A DNA stretch of 64,000 nt. Origin: Endosaccharibacter trunci. GTDB lineage: Bacteria > Pseudomonadota > Alphaproteobacteria > Acetobacterales > Acetobacteraceae. Numbering within the stretch: the stretch's first letter is position 1; every line of letters begins with the position of its first letter. The stretch spans positions 105,633-169,632 of the forward strand of contig JAMSKV010000009.1 in the NCBI GenBank assembly GCA_024515975.1, given 5' to 3'. Made by a program: the position numbers and the translations under genes. Below, piece after piece: positions 13,009-21,538 of this stretch. The notes beneath the pieces were generated by a model, which was not told where the DNA came from, searched no databases, and saw only the letters and a program-made list of their open reading frames with translations.

Positions 13009-13563
13009 TCAGCTCGAGATGGGGTTCTGGCCCGCCTTCGCCCGCCATTCCGACACGCTTTGCCCCCAAAGATCGACCCGTCTGGTTTGCAGCGGCGGCG
13101 GCAAGGTGGTCGGGCCGATCAGACGCGAGCCGACCGAGCGCGCCACGGCGATGGAGGCCGCGTTCTCCGGGTCGATGACGTGGGCGATGGACGGCCAGTG
13201 CAGGGTGTCGAACGCGAACGCCGCGGCGGCGATGACGGCTTCGCGGGCGTAGCCGCGCCCTTGATATGCCGGCAGCACGCCGTAGCCGATCTCGGGAGCC
13301 GGCCAGCCGACATGGTCGATCGGGCCGACTCGGCCGATCCAATCGCCGGTCTCGCGCAGCAGAACGGAGAACATGCCGAACCCCTGCAAAGCCCAGCAGC
13401 CGGCCGACATGGTCAGGCTGCGCCATGCCTCCGGGCGGCCGATCGGGCCGCCGAGGAAGCGCATCGCGGCGGGATCGGCGGAAAACGCGGCCCAGCCGTC
13501 CAGGTCGCCACGTTCGGGGGGACGCAGGATCAGCCGCTCGGTGTGCAGCAGGGGACTGGCCAT
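13009..13563 (-). CDS. GNAT family N-acetyltransferase (RimJ/RimL-like)
   Basis: A 184-residue acetyltransferase of the type that acetylates protein N-termini or small substrates with acetyl-CoA. It starts LLHTERLILRPPERGDLDGW, the usual beta-1/alpha-1 opening of RimJ-like enzymes. It contains the acetyl-CoA loop region GYGVLPAYQGRGYAREAV, with the Q/RxxGxG/A pattern as QGRGYA, and ends with HVIDPENAASIAVARSVG. It is the last gene of a minus-strand cluster, 10 bases after the OmpA/MotB-like gene. The substrate cannot be inferred. Confidence 0.88.
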   Translation of the reverse strand: MASPLLHTERLILRPPERGDLDGWAAFSADPAAMRFLGGPIGRPEAWRSLTMSAGCWALQGFGMFSVLLRETGDWIGRVGPIDHVGWPAPEIGYGVLPAYQGRGYAREAVIAAAAFAFDTLHWPSIAHVIDPENAASIAVARSVGSRLIGPTTLPPPLQTRRVDLWGQSVSEWRAKAGQNPISS

Positions 13564-13573
13564 TCCCGTTTCC

Positions 13574-14557
13574 CTAGCGGTCGGTCAGCCTGAGTTCGAT
13601 GCGCCGGTTATGCGCCATCGCGTCGGCCGAACTGCCATTGTCGATCGGCTGGTATTGCGAGAAGGCGGTCGCGGCGAGGTGCTGGGGCGGGATTCCCTCG
13701 GCGATCAGGAGCTTGACCACGGTGATGGCGCGGGCGGCGGACAGCTCCCAGTTGGTCGGGAACTGGCTGCCCTTGATCGGCTGCCTGTCGGCGTGGCCGT
13801 CCACGCGCAGGATCCAGGGGATGTCCTTGGGGATCTCGGCGCCGATCTGCTTCAGCGTCTTGGCCAGGGTCTTGATCTGGTCGCGGCCGGCCGGCGACAG
13901 ATCGGCGCTGCCGACGGGGAACAGCACCTCGCTCTGGAACACGAAGCGGTCGCCGACCACGCGTATGCCGGGCTTGTGCGCCAGAAGGGCGGACAGACGG
14001 CCGAAGAACTCGGAGCGGTAGCGCTTCAGCTCCTCGACCTTGTCGGCCAAAGCGAGATTCAGCTTGTTGCCCAGGTCCGTGATCTTGGCGTCCCGGTCCG
14101 CCACGTCCTTTCTGGAGATGTCGAGCGCGGCCGCGATGGCGGCGAGCTGCTTCTGAAGCTCCGCGAGCTGCTGGTTCAGCAGCGTGACCTGGTTCTGGGC
14201 GTCGGCGCCAAGCTTCGTCTGTGCGCTGAGCTGCTGCTGCAGGGCCGCCTCGGCGGCCGCGTCTCGGCTATGCGCGGCCAGGTCCTTCTCGTGCTGCGTG
14301 TTCAGCGTGGCGACGGAAAGCTGCAGCGTGTTCACCTTGCCCTTCTCCATGGAGAGGAGCTGGGTGAGCTGGTTCATCTCGCGCGTGAGCTTGTCGAGCG
14401 CGGTCTGGCGTCCGGTCAGGGCGGCGGACAGGAAGGCCTGCGCCAGCACGAACACCAGCAGCACGAAGATGATGACCATGAGCAGCGTCGACAAAGCGTC
14501 CACATAGCCCGGCCACGCGTCGAGACCGTTGCCGCGTGCTCCGCGCCGGCGCGCCAT
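13574..14557 (-). CDS. MotB/OmpA-like motor stator protein
   Basis: A 327-residue inner-membrane protein with one N-terminal membrane segment (about 21-41, ALSTLLMVIIFVLLVFVLAQ) immediately preceded by Asp20. This mirrors the proton-binding Asp and helix of MotB, ExbD and TolR. A long coiled coil follows (about 45-175), then an OmpA-like peptidoglycan-binding domain (about 195-327) with the NWELSAARAITVVKLLI and NRRIELRL signatures. Its partner is the MotA/ExbB-like gene just upstream, with a 4-base gap. No flagellar genes are nearby. A conserved envelope ion-driven motor of unknown output is the likely role. Confidence 0.82.
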   Translation of the reverse strand: MARRRGARGNGLDAWPGYVDALSTLLMVIIFVLLVFVLAQAFLSAALTGRQTALDKLTREMNQLTQLLSMEKGKVNTLQLSVATLNTQHEKDLAAHSRDAAAEAALQQQLSAQTKLGADAQNQVTLLNQQLAELQKQLAAIAAALDISRKDVADRDAKITDLGNKLNLALADKVEELKRYRSEFFGRLSALLAHKPGIRVVGDRFVFQSEVLFPVGSADLSPAGRDQIKTLAKTLKQIGAEIPKDIPWILRVDGHADRQPIKGSQFPTNWELSAARAITVVKLLIAEGIPPQHLAATAFSQYQPIDNGSSADAMAHNRRIELRLTDR

Positions 14558-14561
14558 CGGA

Positions 14562-15728
14562 TCAGCCTCGCGGGCCGAACGATGGCGTGGACGGCGCCGT
14601 CGCCGCGCCCGGTGCGGACGCGGCGACGGTGCGCGTCAGTACGCGGAGTTCGTTGCGCAACTCTGCCGTAGATTGGGCGCGGCCCTGCTCCGTCTCGGCG
14701 AGAAGGCGCTGCAGCAGACGCTCGATCGAGCGCAGCTCCTGGCCGCCGGCCGCATCCGCGCCGGCCGGGTCGGCTAGCTTGCGCAGGACCGGCGTCATCG
14801 CCGACTGGGTCTCGGCGACACGCAGCATGAGCTGCTGGTTGGCGCGCAGCAGCTCGGTCAGGGCGCCGAGCCGGTCCGCGAGGGTGGCCATGGTCTGGTT
14901 GTGGTTCTGGCGGCCGTCCTCGGCGCGGACAAGCACGCTCTGAAGTCCGTCCAGATTCTCGGCGGTCTGTTCCAGCAGCGCCTGCACATAGGTCGGGATC
15001 GGCGCCTCGCCATCGCCGCCGGTGTAGCCGGAGGAGAAGCGGGTGATGCCGGCGAGCCATTCTTCCAGCTCGTTGAAGAAGCGGTTCTGCGCCTGGCCCG
15101 CCGTGAGATCGAGGAAGCCCAGGACCAGCGATCCGGCCAGACCGAACATGGAGGCGGAAAACGCCGTTCCCATTCCGGCGAGCGGTTGCGCCAGGCCGGA
15201 TTTGAGCTGGTCGAACATCTGCGTGACGTCGGCGGAGCCGACATTCATGCCGGCGATGATTCCGCCGATGGAATGCACCGTATGCAACAGGCCCCAGAAC
15301 GTGCCGAGCAGGCCCAGGAAGATCAGTAGCCCGGTCATGTAGCGCGACAGCTCGCGGCTCTCATCCAAACGGGAGGACAGGCTGTCGAGCAGCGAGCGCG
15401 TGGCGGGCGTGGACAGCACCAGACGGTCGGCGCGGTTGCGGGTCGCCAGCATCGACGCCATCGGCGCCAGCAGGCGTGGCGGGGTCGGCGGCGCCAGGCC
15501 GGCGCGTGGCTGCCGCAGCGTCTCGATCCAGCGCACTTCCGGCGTGAGGCGGATCACCATCAACAGGTTCCAGCCGATGCCGAGCACGAGCACGGCGAGA
15601 ATCAGCCCGTCCAGAATGGGGTTGTTGCGGAAGGCCAGCACCAGAGTCGGGAACAGGAACGCGACGGCGACCGCGACCACCAGCAGGAACACGAGCATCC
15701 GGATCACATAGGTGGTCGGGCGGGTCAT
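14562..15728 (-). CDS. MotA/TolQ/ExbB-like proton channel protein
   Basis: A 388-residue inner-membrane protein. Two membrane segments are near the N-terminus (about 10-30 and 37-55). Two more lie in the MotA/ExbB core: GLLIFLGLLGTFWGLLHTV, and the segment GMGTAFSASMFGLAGSLVLG. The core matches the region that forms the ion path with a MotB/ExbD partner. The last ~140 residues form a helical cytoplasmic tail rich in Glu/Gln. Its start overlaps the end of the upstream OmpA-like gene by four bases. It pairs with the MotB/OmpA-like protein downstream. Confidence 0.82.
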   Translation of the reverse strand: MTRPTTYVIRMLVFLLVVAVAVAFLFPTLVLAFRNNPILDGLILAVLVLGIGWNLLMVIRLTPEVRWIETLRQPRAGLAPPTPPRLLAPMASMLATRNRADRLVLSTPATRSLLDSLSSRLDESRELSRYMTGLLIFLGLLGTFWGLLHTVHSIGGIIAGMNVGSADVTQMFDQLKSGLAQPLAGMGTAFSASMFGLAGSLVLGFLDLTAGQAQNRFFNELEEWLAGITRFSSGYTGGDGEAPIPTYVQALLEQTAENLDGLQSVLVRAEDGRQNHNQTMATLADRLGALTELLRANQQLMLRVAETQSAMTPVLRKLADPAGADAAGGQELRSIERLLQRLLAETEQGRAQSTAELRNELRVLTRTVAASAPGAATAPSTPSFGPRG

Positions 15729-16474
15729 GGCTGAGGAGATCCTGCGGCAGGAGCCTGGCTGGGAGTGGTGGACGGGGAGGCGGCGGCCTGGACGCTTCCA
15801 TCCGGGTTGCTTTGTTCGTGCAGGTCGACCCGGTCGGTTCCGGCCGAAGCGTTCGGATCCATCCTGACATAGATCCGGGTCGATGCGATGCCGTCATTGA
15901 TCAGCACCGCGCGGGCGACCAGGCCGCGTGACAGGGCGAGGCGGCGCGGGGTGGACGGATCGTCCGGGCTGCCCGCGGCGGCGGCATCGAGAATGGCACG
16001 CGCCTGCGGATCGGCCTTCAGCTTCGCCGCGAAGTCGTGCAGAGCCTGCATGGTCGCCGGGTTCAGGTCGCTGGCATTGGCGCCGAAGGTGATCCGCACC
16101 CCGTCGGGCAGGGGCGTCGCGGCTCCGACCGCGTTCGGCACGACCGGAACCGGCGGCGGCGGCGGCGGCGGATGCAGCGGCACGTTCACCACCGGCGCGG
16201 CAAAGACGGGCGCCGCCGGAGGCGCTGCCGGAATGGTGGCGGCCGGCGCGTTGGACGGAGCCGGAGCAGTGGCAGCGCGCCGCGCCGCGTGGCGGCCATG
16301 CGATGTGTCGTGCGACGGCGCGTGGTGCGCGGCGCTCTCGTGCTCGCCGCTGCCCAACGCATCCAGCGCGCTCTGGCTGGTGGTGACCTGTGCCGCGGCG
16401 ACCCTGGCCGCGACGACGGGGGCGACGAACAGCAGCGTCGCAGCGGCAAGAACGGGAAGGGCGGGTTTTTGCAT
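15725..16474 (-). CDS. Exported Pro/Ala-rich protein with OmpA-like domain
   Basis: A 249-residue protein with a signal peptide (LAAATLLFVAPVVAARVAAA, cleavage about 28). A low-complexity His/Ala/Pro stretch follows, including an eight-Pro run in HPPPPPPPVPVVP, and then a C-terminal OmpA-like fold starting GVRITFGANASDLNPATMQ. It overlaps the motor-channel gene by four bases and is first in this three-gene unit, suggesting that it works with the channel pair, perhaps on the peptidoglycan side. The peptidoglycan-binding residues are less clear than in Pal. Confidence 0.72.
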   Translation of the reverse strand: MQKPALPVLAAATLLFVAPVVAARVAAAQVTTSQSALDALGSGEHESAAHHAPSHDTSHGRHAARRAATAPAPSNAPAATIPAAPPAAPVFAAPVVNVPLHPPPPPPPVPVVPNAVGAATPLPDGVRITFGANASDLNPATMQALHDFAAKLKADPQARAILDAAAAGSPDDPSTPRRLALSRGLVARAVLINDGIASTRIYVRMDPNASAGTDRVDLHEQSNPDGSVQAAASPSTTPSQAPAAGSPQP

Positions 16475-16566
16475 CGGGCGGGAACCGTAAACGAGCCGCG
16501 CGCCCGGTCAACCGCATCCCGGGGGCTGTACCCCGGGCGGACGCGCCGGCCCTGCGGACAGAAGGA

Positions 16567-17415
16567 TCAGCCTGCGGCGGTGGTCCCGGCGGACATGCCG
16601 CCCAGAACCAGTTCGCGCAGGCGGGCATGCATGTGTGGATTGGCGGCGACGACATGGCACTCCATGTCCATCGCCTCCTGCGGCGCATTGTGCGGATCGG
16701 TAGTGAAACCGCCGGCCTCGCGCACGACCAGAAGGCCCGCGGCGCAGTCCCACGGCTTGAGTCCCAGCTCCCAGAACCCGTCGTAGCGGCCGGCGGCGGT
16801 CCAGCACAGATCGAGCGCGGCGGAGCCGAAGCGGCGGACGCCGGCGACCTGCGGCATGATGGCGGCAAGCGTCCGGGCGAAGGGAAGCTTGCGGTTGTTG
16901 TGCGTGGCGGCGAACGGAATGCCGGTCGCGAACACGCAATCGATCATCTCGCGACGTGCGGAAACGCGCAGGCGGCGTTCGTTCAGATAGGCGCCGGCGC
17001 CCTTCTCCGCCCAGAACATCTCGTTTCCGGCCGGGTTGTAGACCACGGCGGCGGCCAGCTCGGCGCTGCCGTCCGGCAGCCGGCGCTGCAGGCCGATGCT
17101 GATCGCCCAGTGCGGAATGCCGTGAAGGAAGTTGGTGGTCCCGTCCAGCGGATCGACCACCCAGCGCCAGGTCCAGTTTTCGCCGCCGGAGGCGCCGCTT
17201 TCCTCCATCAGGAAGGCGTAGCCTGGGCGGGCGCGGCCCAGCTCCTCGCGCAGCGTGGTCTCGGCGCGCAGATCGGCCTGGGACACGAAATCGCCCGGGC
17301 CCTTGATGCTGACCTGGAGTTGCTCGACCTCGTTGAAGTCGCGCAGCAAACGACGCGCCGCCTTCTGCGCCGCGTTGTGCATGACGGTCATCACCGGGGA
17401 AAGCCGCATCGCCAT
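16567..17415 (-). CDS. suhB: Inositol-1-monophosphatase family protein
   Basis: A 282-residue metal-dependent phosphatase of the IMPase/SuhB fold. The metal site EES lies at about 71-73, DPLDGTTNF places Asp88 and Asp91, and WDCAAGLLVVREAGG near the C-terminus gives the third acidic ligand. It lies 44 bases after efp on the same strand. In many proteobacteria SuhB also acts in rRNA antitermination, but the sequence alone does not show which role applies. A 6-bp hairpin at 17445-17459 sits between efp and this gene. Confidence 0.9.
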   Translation of the reverse strand: MAMRLSPVMTVMHNAAQKAARRLLRDFNEVEQLQVSIKGPGDFVSQADLRAETTLREELGRARPGYAFLMEESGASGGENWTWRWVVDPLDGTTNFLHGIPHWAISIGLQRRLPDGSAELAAAVVYNPAGNEMFWAEKGAGAYLNERRLRVSARREMIDCVFATGIPFAATHNNRKLPFARTLAAIMPQVAGVRRFGSAALDLCWTAAGRYDGFWELGLKPWDCAAGLLVVREAGGFTTDPHNAPQEAMDMECHVVAANPHMHARLRELVLGGMSAGTTAAG

Positions 17416-17459
17416 CGTTCAGACCGTCTCCAAGAGGATCAGCGTCGGGGAAGCCCCGA

Positions 17460-18026
17460 TCAGCCCTTCGCGCGCTCGACGTAGGACGAATCGTCCGTGC
17501 GCACCACGACGCGCTCGCCCACCTCGATGAAAGGCGGCACCATGGTCTTCACGCCGTTGGAGAGCTTGGCCGGCTTGTAGGAGGAGGACGCGGTCTGTCC
17601 CTTCACCACCGGGTCGGCCTCGACGATCTCCAGCACCACATGCGGCGGGAGGTCCATGGCGACCGGGTCGCCTTCCACCAGCTTCACGTTCACCGTCATG
17701 TTGTCCTGCAGGAAGGCCACGCCGTCGCCGAGGATGTCGGCCGGAATCATGGTCTGCTCGAACGTCTCGGGATCCATGAGAACGAGGTTGTCGCCGTCAG
17801 TATAGGAGTAGGTGAACTCCTTGTCCTCGGTCATCAGGCGTTCGACGGTGTCGGCGGTACGCCAGCGCTCGTTGGTCTTGTTGCCCGTCTTCAGGTCGCG
17901 CATTTCAACCTGGATGAAGGCGCCGCCCTTGCCCGGCGTGATGATCTGCTGCTTGAGCACCGTCCAGCGACGGCCGTCATGCTCGATCACCTGGCCGGCT
18001 CGGATCAGGTTGGCCTGCTGCTTCAT
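17460..18026 (-). CDS. efp: Elongation factor P
   Basis: Translation factor of 188 residues that rescues ribosomes stalled at polyproline. The three-domain EF-P fold is recognisable. The loop in domain I reads TPGKGGAF, with Lys33 at the position that is beta-lysylated in gamma-proteobacteria. The modification genes epmB (109-147 bases upstream on the same strand) and epmA (divergent) are adjacent, supporting lysylation over rhamnosylation, which needs Arg. Several proline-rich proteins in this window would be natural clients. Confidence 0.96.
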   Translation of the reverse strand: MKQQANLIRAGQVIEHDGRRWTVLKQQIITPGKGGAFIQVEMRDLKTGNKTNERWRTADTVERLMTEDKEFTYSYTDGDNLVLMDPETFEQTMIPADILGDGVAFLQDNMTVNVKLVEGDPVAMDLPPHVVLEIVEADPVVKGQTASSSYKPAKLSNGVKTMVPPFIEVGERVVVRTDDSSYVERAKG

Positions 18027-18135
18027 CGTCGAGCCTTGCTTGAAAATGGTCGGAAAAGGATGAGGAGCGGGCTTCTAGCGCCAATGCCCGCCCCGGGGCA
18101 AGGTTGCGGACCCGCGCCTGACCGGAGACCGCCGC

Positions 18136-19173
18136 TCAGGAGGAGGGCAGGGCATGCGTCGGCAGCCTGTGCATGGCGCCGCTCGGGTCCGAGACCGTTT
18201 CGCCGCCCTCCGGCAGATAGGACGGGCCGATCGGCACCTTGCCGTGGCCGCCCTCGATATCCAGCACATAGGTCGGCCAGGCGAGGCCGGTGACGCGGCC
18301 GCGCAGCGCGCGCAGCAGGGCTTGTCCTTCCCCGATCGGCACGTGAAAGCGCGCGGTGCCGGGGGCGGGATCGAGCTGGTGCAGATAATAAGGCTTGATC
18401 CGGTGGCGGACCATGGCGCGGAGCAGGTCTTCCAGCGAGTCCGGATCGTCGTTCACGCCGCGCAGCAGGACGGACTGGCCCAGCACCGGGATCGCGCGGG
18501 CCTGCAACAGGCGCAGCGCGTCGCGGGTGGCCGGGCCGAACTCCCGCGCGTGATTGGCATGCAGCACCAGCCACATCGCCTTTTCGGTCTCCAGCGCATC
18601 GGCGATCTCCGCCGTGATCCGCTCGGGGGCGGCGACAGGGACGCGGCTGTGGATGCGGATCGTGGTGACGTGCGGCATGGCGTCGAGGGCGCCGACGATC
18701 TGCCGGAGCCTGCGCGGCGAGAGCATCAGCGGGTCGCCGCCGGTCAGGATCACCTCCGTGATCTCCGGCGTGCCGCGCAGCCATGCCAGCGCGCGTTCGA
18801 GGGCGGCCTCGTCCAGCAGCCCGCCTTCCGGTCCCACGTGCTCGCGCCGGAAGCAGAACCGGCAATAGAGCGGACAGACCAGCAGCGGCTTGAGCAGGGC
18901 GCGATCCGGATAGCGGCGCACGATGCCGGGCACGGGCGAGTGCGCGGCATCGCCGATCGGGTCGGCCAGCTCGTGCGGCGCGTGCCGGATCTCGTCCGGG
19001 TGCGGGATCACCTGGCGGCCGATTGGATCGTCCGGGTGCTCGATCAGGGCGCCGAAGGCGGCGGGGATCAGCGTGGCGTAGCGCGATGCCACGGCCTCCA
19101 GCGCCGCGCGATCGGCTTCCGGTGCCAGTTTCGCTGCGATCAGCGCATCGACGGAACGGATTGGCGCGGTCAT
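18136..19173 (-). CDS. epmB: EF-P beta-lysylation protein EpmB (lysine 2,3-aminomutase family)
   Basis: Radical SAM enzyme converting (S)-alpha-lysine to (R)-beta-lysine for EF-P. The [4Fe-4S] cluster motif CPLYCRFCFRR puts Cys100, Cys104 and Cys107 on the cluster. Near the C-terminus GHGKVPIGPSY contains the likely PLP lysine. Without the long N- and C-terminal domains of catabolic aminomutases, its 345 residues fit EpmB. I chose the ATG at 19173; an in-frame ATG at 19233 adds 20 residues and would overlap epmA. Neither has a clear Shine-Dalgarno. Confidence 0.9.
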   Translation of the reverse strand: MTAPIRSVDALIAAKLAPEADRAALEAVASRYATLIPAAFGALIEHPDDPIGRQVIPHPDEIRHAPHELADPIGDAAHSPVPGIVRRYPDRALLKPLLVCPLYCRFCFRREHVGPEGGLLDEAALERALAWLRGTPEITEVILTGGDPLMLSPRRLRQIVGALDAMPHVTTIRIHSRVPVAAPERITAEIADALETEKAMWLVLHANHAREFGPATRDALRLLQARAIPVLGQSVLLRGVNDDPDSLEDLLRAMVRHRIKPYYLHQLDPAPGTARFHVPIGEGQALLRALRGRVTGLAWPTYVLDIEGGHGKVPIGPSYLPEGGETVSDPSGAMHRLPTHALPSS

Positions 19174-19231
19174 CGGCGCGCTGTACTGCGAGCAGCCGGC
19201 CCGCTGCAACATGAACCAAGGAGAACCTGCC

Positions 19232-20227
19232 ATGGAAACCGACCGCTCCGGCGGCGCGCTTCCATCCCTCCCGGATCGCCTGCCGTTTCTGCGCAGGCGG
19301 GGACTGATGCTGCGCGGCGTGCGCGCCTTCTTCGAGGCGCGCGGCTACATGGAGGCGGAAACGCCGTTCCTCGTGCCCTCGCCCGGCGAGGAGGTGCATC
19401 TGCGTCCGTTCCGCTCGGTCCTGGAACATCCGGATGGCGCTACGGAAACGCTCTGGCTGCACACCAGCCCGGAATTCGCGATGAAGCGCATCGTCGCGGC
19501 GACCGGGCTTCCCGTGTTCCAGCTCGCGCGGGTCTGGCGCAACGGCGAGAACAGCGCGCTGCATGCGCCGGAATTCACCATGCTGGAGTGGTACCGGCCC
19601 GGCGCCGACATGGCGTCGCTGATGGACGAGACCGAGTCTTTGCTCCGCCGGCTGCTGCCGCCAGCGATCGAAGGGGCGGAGGGCACGCTCCGGATCGACG
19701 CGCCGTTCGAGCGGCTGACCATGCAGGAGGCGTTCCGGCGTTTCGTCGGCGCCGACATGCTCGGTACGGCGGGAGATGCCGAGGCGCTGGCCGGGCAGGC
19801 CGGTGTCGCGCTCCGGGCGGGGGAGACGTGGGAGGATCTGTTCTTCCGGCTGCTGCTGGAGCGGGTCGAGCCCCGGATCGGGCGCGAGCGTCCGACCTTC
19901 CTGACCCATTGGCCGCGGGCGCAGGCGGCGCTAGCGCGGTGCGATCCGGGCGACCCGCGCGCGGCGCTCCGGTTCGAGCTCTACGCTTCCGGACTCGAGC
20001 TGGCCAACGGGTTCGACGAGCTCACGGACGCGCAGGAACAGCGCACGCGGTTCGCGCTGGATCGCGCGCGCCGTCTGGCAATCGACCCGACGCTCGACTG
20101 GAGCCCTGACGAGGCCTTTCTTCGGGCGCTGCCGGATCTGCCGCCTTGCGCCGGGATCGCGCTTGGATTCGACCGTCTGGTGATGCTGGCGACCGGTGCC
20201 AGGCGGATCGGCGCGGTGCTGTGGTAA
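19232..20227 (+). CDS. epmA: EF-P lysine ligase EpmA (GenX/PoxA)
   Basis: Class II lysyl-tRNA synthetase paralogue, 331 residues without the anticodon-binding domain, that attaches beta-lysine to EF-P Lys33. Motif 2 is around FQLARVWRNGENSALHAPEF. Motif 3 is IALGFDRLVMLATG, followed by the terminal RRIGAVLW. The ATG at 19232 has AAGGAG nine bases upstream and is preferred to the ATG at 19211. It is divergent from epmB with a 58-base shared promoter region. Confidence 0.93.
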   Translation: METDRSGGALPSLPDRLPFLRRRGLMLRGVRAFFEARGYMEAETPFLVPSPGEEVHLRPFRSVLEHPDGATETLWLHTSPEFAMKRIVAATGLPVFQLARVWRNGENSALHAPEFTMLEWYRPGADMASLMDETESLLRRLLPPAIEGAEGTLRIDAPFERLTMQEAFRRFVGADMLGTAGDAEALAGQAGVALRAGETWEDLFFRLLLERVEPRIGRERPTFLTHWPRAQAALARCDPGDPRAALRFELYASGLELANGFDELTDAQEQRTRFALDRARRLAIDPTLDWSPDEAFLRALPDLPPCAGIALGFDRLVMLATGARRIGAVLW

Positions 20228-20334
20228 ATCGGCCATCCGAACACACCGTAACGTTTGCGCATCTCGACATCCGGTTCGGCGTTTCGGACGTTAAGGGAGT
20301 TGGATACCCCCGTTTCTCTTGCCGGTAGGCGCTC

Positions 20335-20754
20335 ATGAGCCCGACATCGTTCCGTTCCATCCTTTTTCTGTTTCCGCTGCTCGCCGTTGCCGGATGCGCC
20401 GTGCCGAGCGCGGAGCAGCGGCGCGCCCTCGACTCCATGATCGGGCGCTCGGAGACCGACCTGCTGCGCACCTACGGCGTGCCGACGCGGACCTTCTCCA
20501 CCAACGGCCATACCTTCCTGGCCTATGTGCAGAACGAGACCTCCTTCTCTCCGGGAACGCCCGGCTGGGGCGGCTGGGGCTGGGGCGGCGGCTGGGGTGG
20601 CTGGGGCGGCGGCTGGGGCCCGGGTTGGGGTGGCTGGGGTGGCGGTTGGGGCGGCGGCTTCCCGCCCAGCTATTACCAGAGCAGCTGCGCCACCACCTTC
20701 GAGGTGAACAACGGCGTCGTGGCCGGCTGGACGCTGCGCGGCGACGGCTGCTGA
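20335..20754 (+). CDS. Small lipoprotein with Gly/Trp repeat tract
   Basis: A 139-residue predicted outer-membrane lipoprotein: the lipobox is VAGC (Cys21). Residues ~22-65 form a compact region containing IGRSETDLLRTYGVPTR, similar in style to SmpA/OmlA-like or stress-lipoprotein modules. About 32 residues made almost only of Gly and Trp follow (GWGGWGWGGGW-type units, 20570-20660), then a tail with two Cys (SCATTF and DGC). Function unknown. The DNA under the tract is a run of ggctgg/ggcggc units, so length polymorphism by slippage is plausible. Confidence 0.75.
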   Translation: MSPTSFRSILFLFPLLAVAGCAVPSAEQRRALDSMIGRSETDLLRTYGVPTRTFSTNGHTFLAYVQNETSFSPGTPGWGGWGWGGGWGGWGGGWGPGWGGWGGGWGGGFPPSYYQSSCATTFEVNNGVVAGWTLRGDGC

Positions 20755-20869
20755 GCGCACGGCGCGGACCTCGCCGGCTTGCCTGGCCGGGACGCTGTTT
20801 GTTAGGAGGGCAGGGGCTCCGTTACGACGCGGTATCGTCGTGACGGTGCCGGCAGGGAGAGTTGACCGC

Positions 20870-21511
20870 ATGCGCCGTGACCATTCGTTAAGCCGGCGTT
20901 TCGCCCGCTCTCTCGTTCTGCTGCCGCTCCTCGGCGCGATGCCGCTCCTGTCCGGCTGCGAAAGCCAGGCGCGTCAGGACCCGATCTATGTCCGCAACAG
21001 CACGGACGAACTGACCTTCAAGGACATCGCCTTCTTCCGGGATCGTCCTCTGGACGACAGCATCCGCTCATCGCTGGAACTGGCCGATTACGCCAAGGGG
21101 CTCGAACTCACCGGGCTGATCACGACCCTGCAGCGTCCCGGCCCGTTCACCGTGTTCGCGATCCCGAACCCGCCGCTGGAGCAACTGAGGGCGCGCGACC
21201 CGCAGGTTCTGAGCCCGAGCCGCCTGCCCAATCTGAAGCGGACGTTGTCCTACACGATCGTTCCGGGCGATTACACGGACGCGAAGCTGCGGCAGCTGAT
21301 CGCCAAACAGCGCGGGCCGATCGGGCTGAAGACGCTGTATGGCGACGTGATCGGCGTTTCGGTGGAGCCGGCGACGAACCAGCTGATCCTGTCCGATCCC
21401 AGCGGCGCGCAGAGCCGGATCTGGTTGTCGAGCATGCCGCAGAGCAATGGGGTGCTCTATATCACCCAGTCGATGCTGAACCCGTCGCCGACGATCCAGC
21501 GGGCGCGTTAA
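20870..21511 (+). CDS. Fasciclin-like domain lipoprotein
   Basis: A 213-residue predicted lipoprotein with a lipobox LSGC and a C-terminal region resembling a fasciclin/FAS1 fold: LITTLQRPGPFTVFAIPNPPLEQL, LKRTLSYTIVPGDYT and GVLYITQSMLNPSP match the H1 and H2 landmarks. The ATG at 20870 has GGGAG 5-9 bases upstream and is preferred over a GTG at 20840. FAS1 proteins are usually cell-surface adhesion or matrix proteins. It is unrelated to the neighbouring thiE, which converges from the other strand. Confidence 0.82.
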   Translation: MRRDHSLSRRFARSLVLLPLLGAMPLLSGCESQARQDPIYVRNSTDELTFKDIAFFRDRPLDDSIRSSLELADYAKGLELTGLITTLQRPGPFTVFAIPNPPLEQLRARDPQVLSPSRLPNLKRTLSYTIVPGDYTDAKLRQLIAKQRGPIGLKTLYGDVIGVSVEPATNQLILSDPSGAQSRIWLSSMPQSNGVLYITQSMLNPSPTIQRAR

Positions 21512-21538
21512 ACGCCGGGGCCGGACGGGCGGGTCGCC

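Noticed and set aside
13574..15728. Possible Zorya-type anti-phage motor (ZorA/ZorB)
   Set aside because: The MotA/MotB-like pair is present, but no ZorC, ZorD or ZorE-like gene lies nearby, and the neighbours are efp, suhB and a GNAT enzyme, so a housekeeping envelope motor is more likely.
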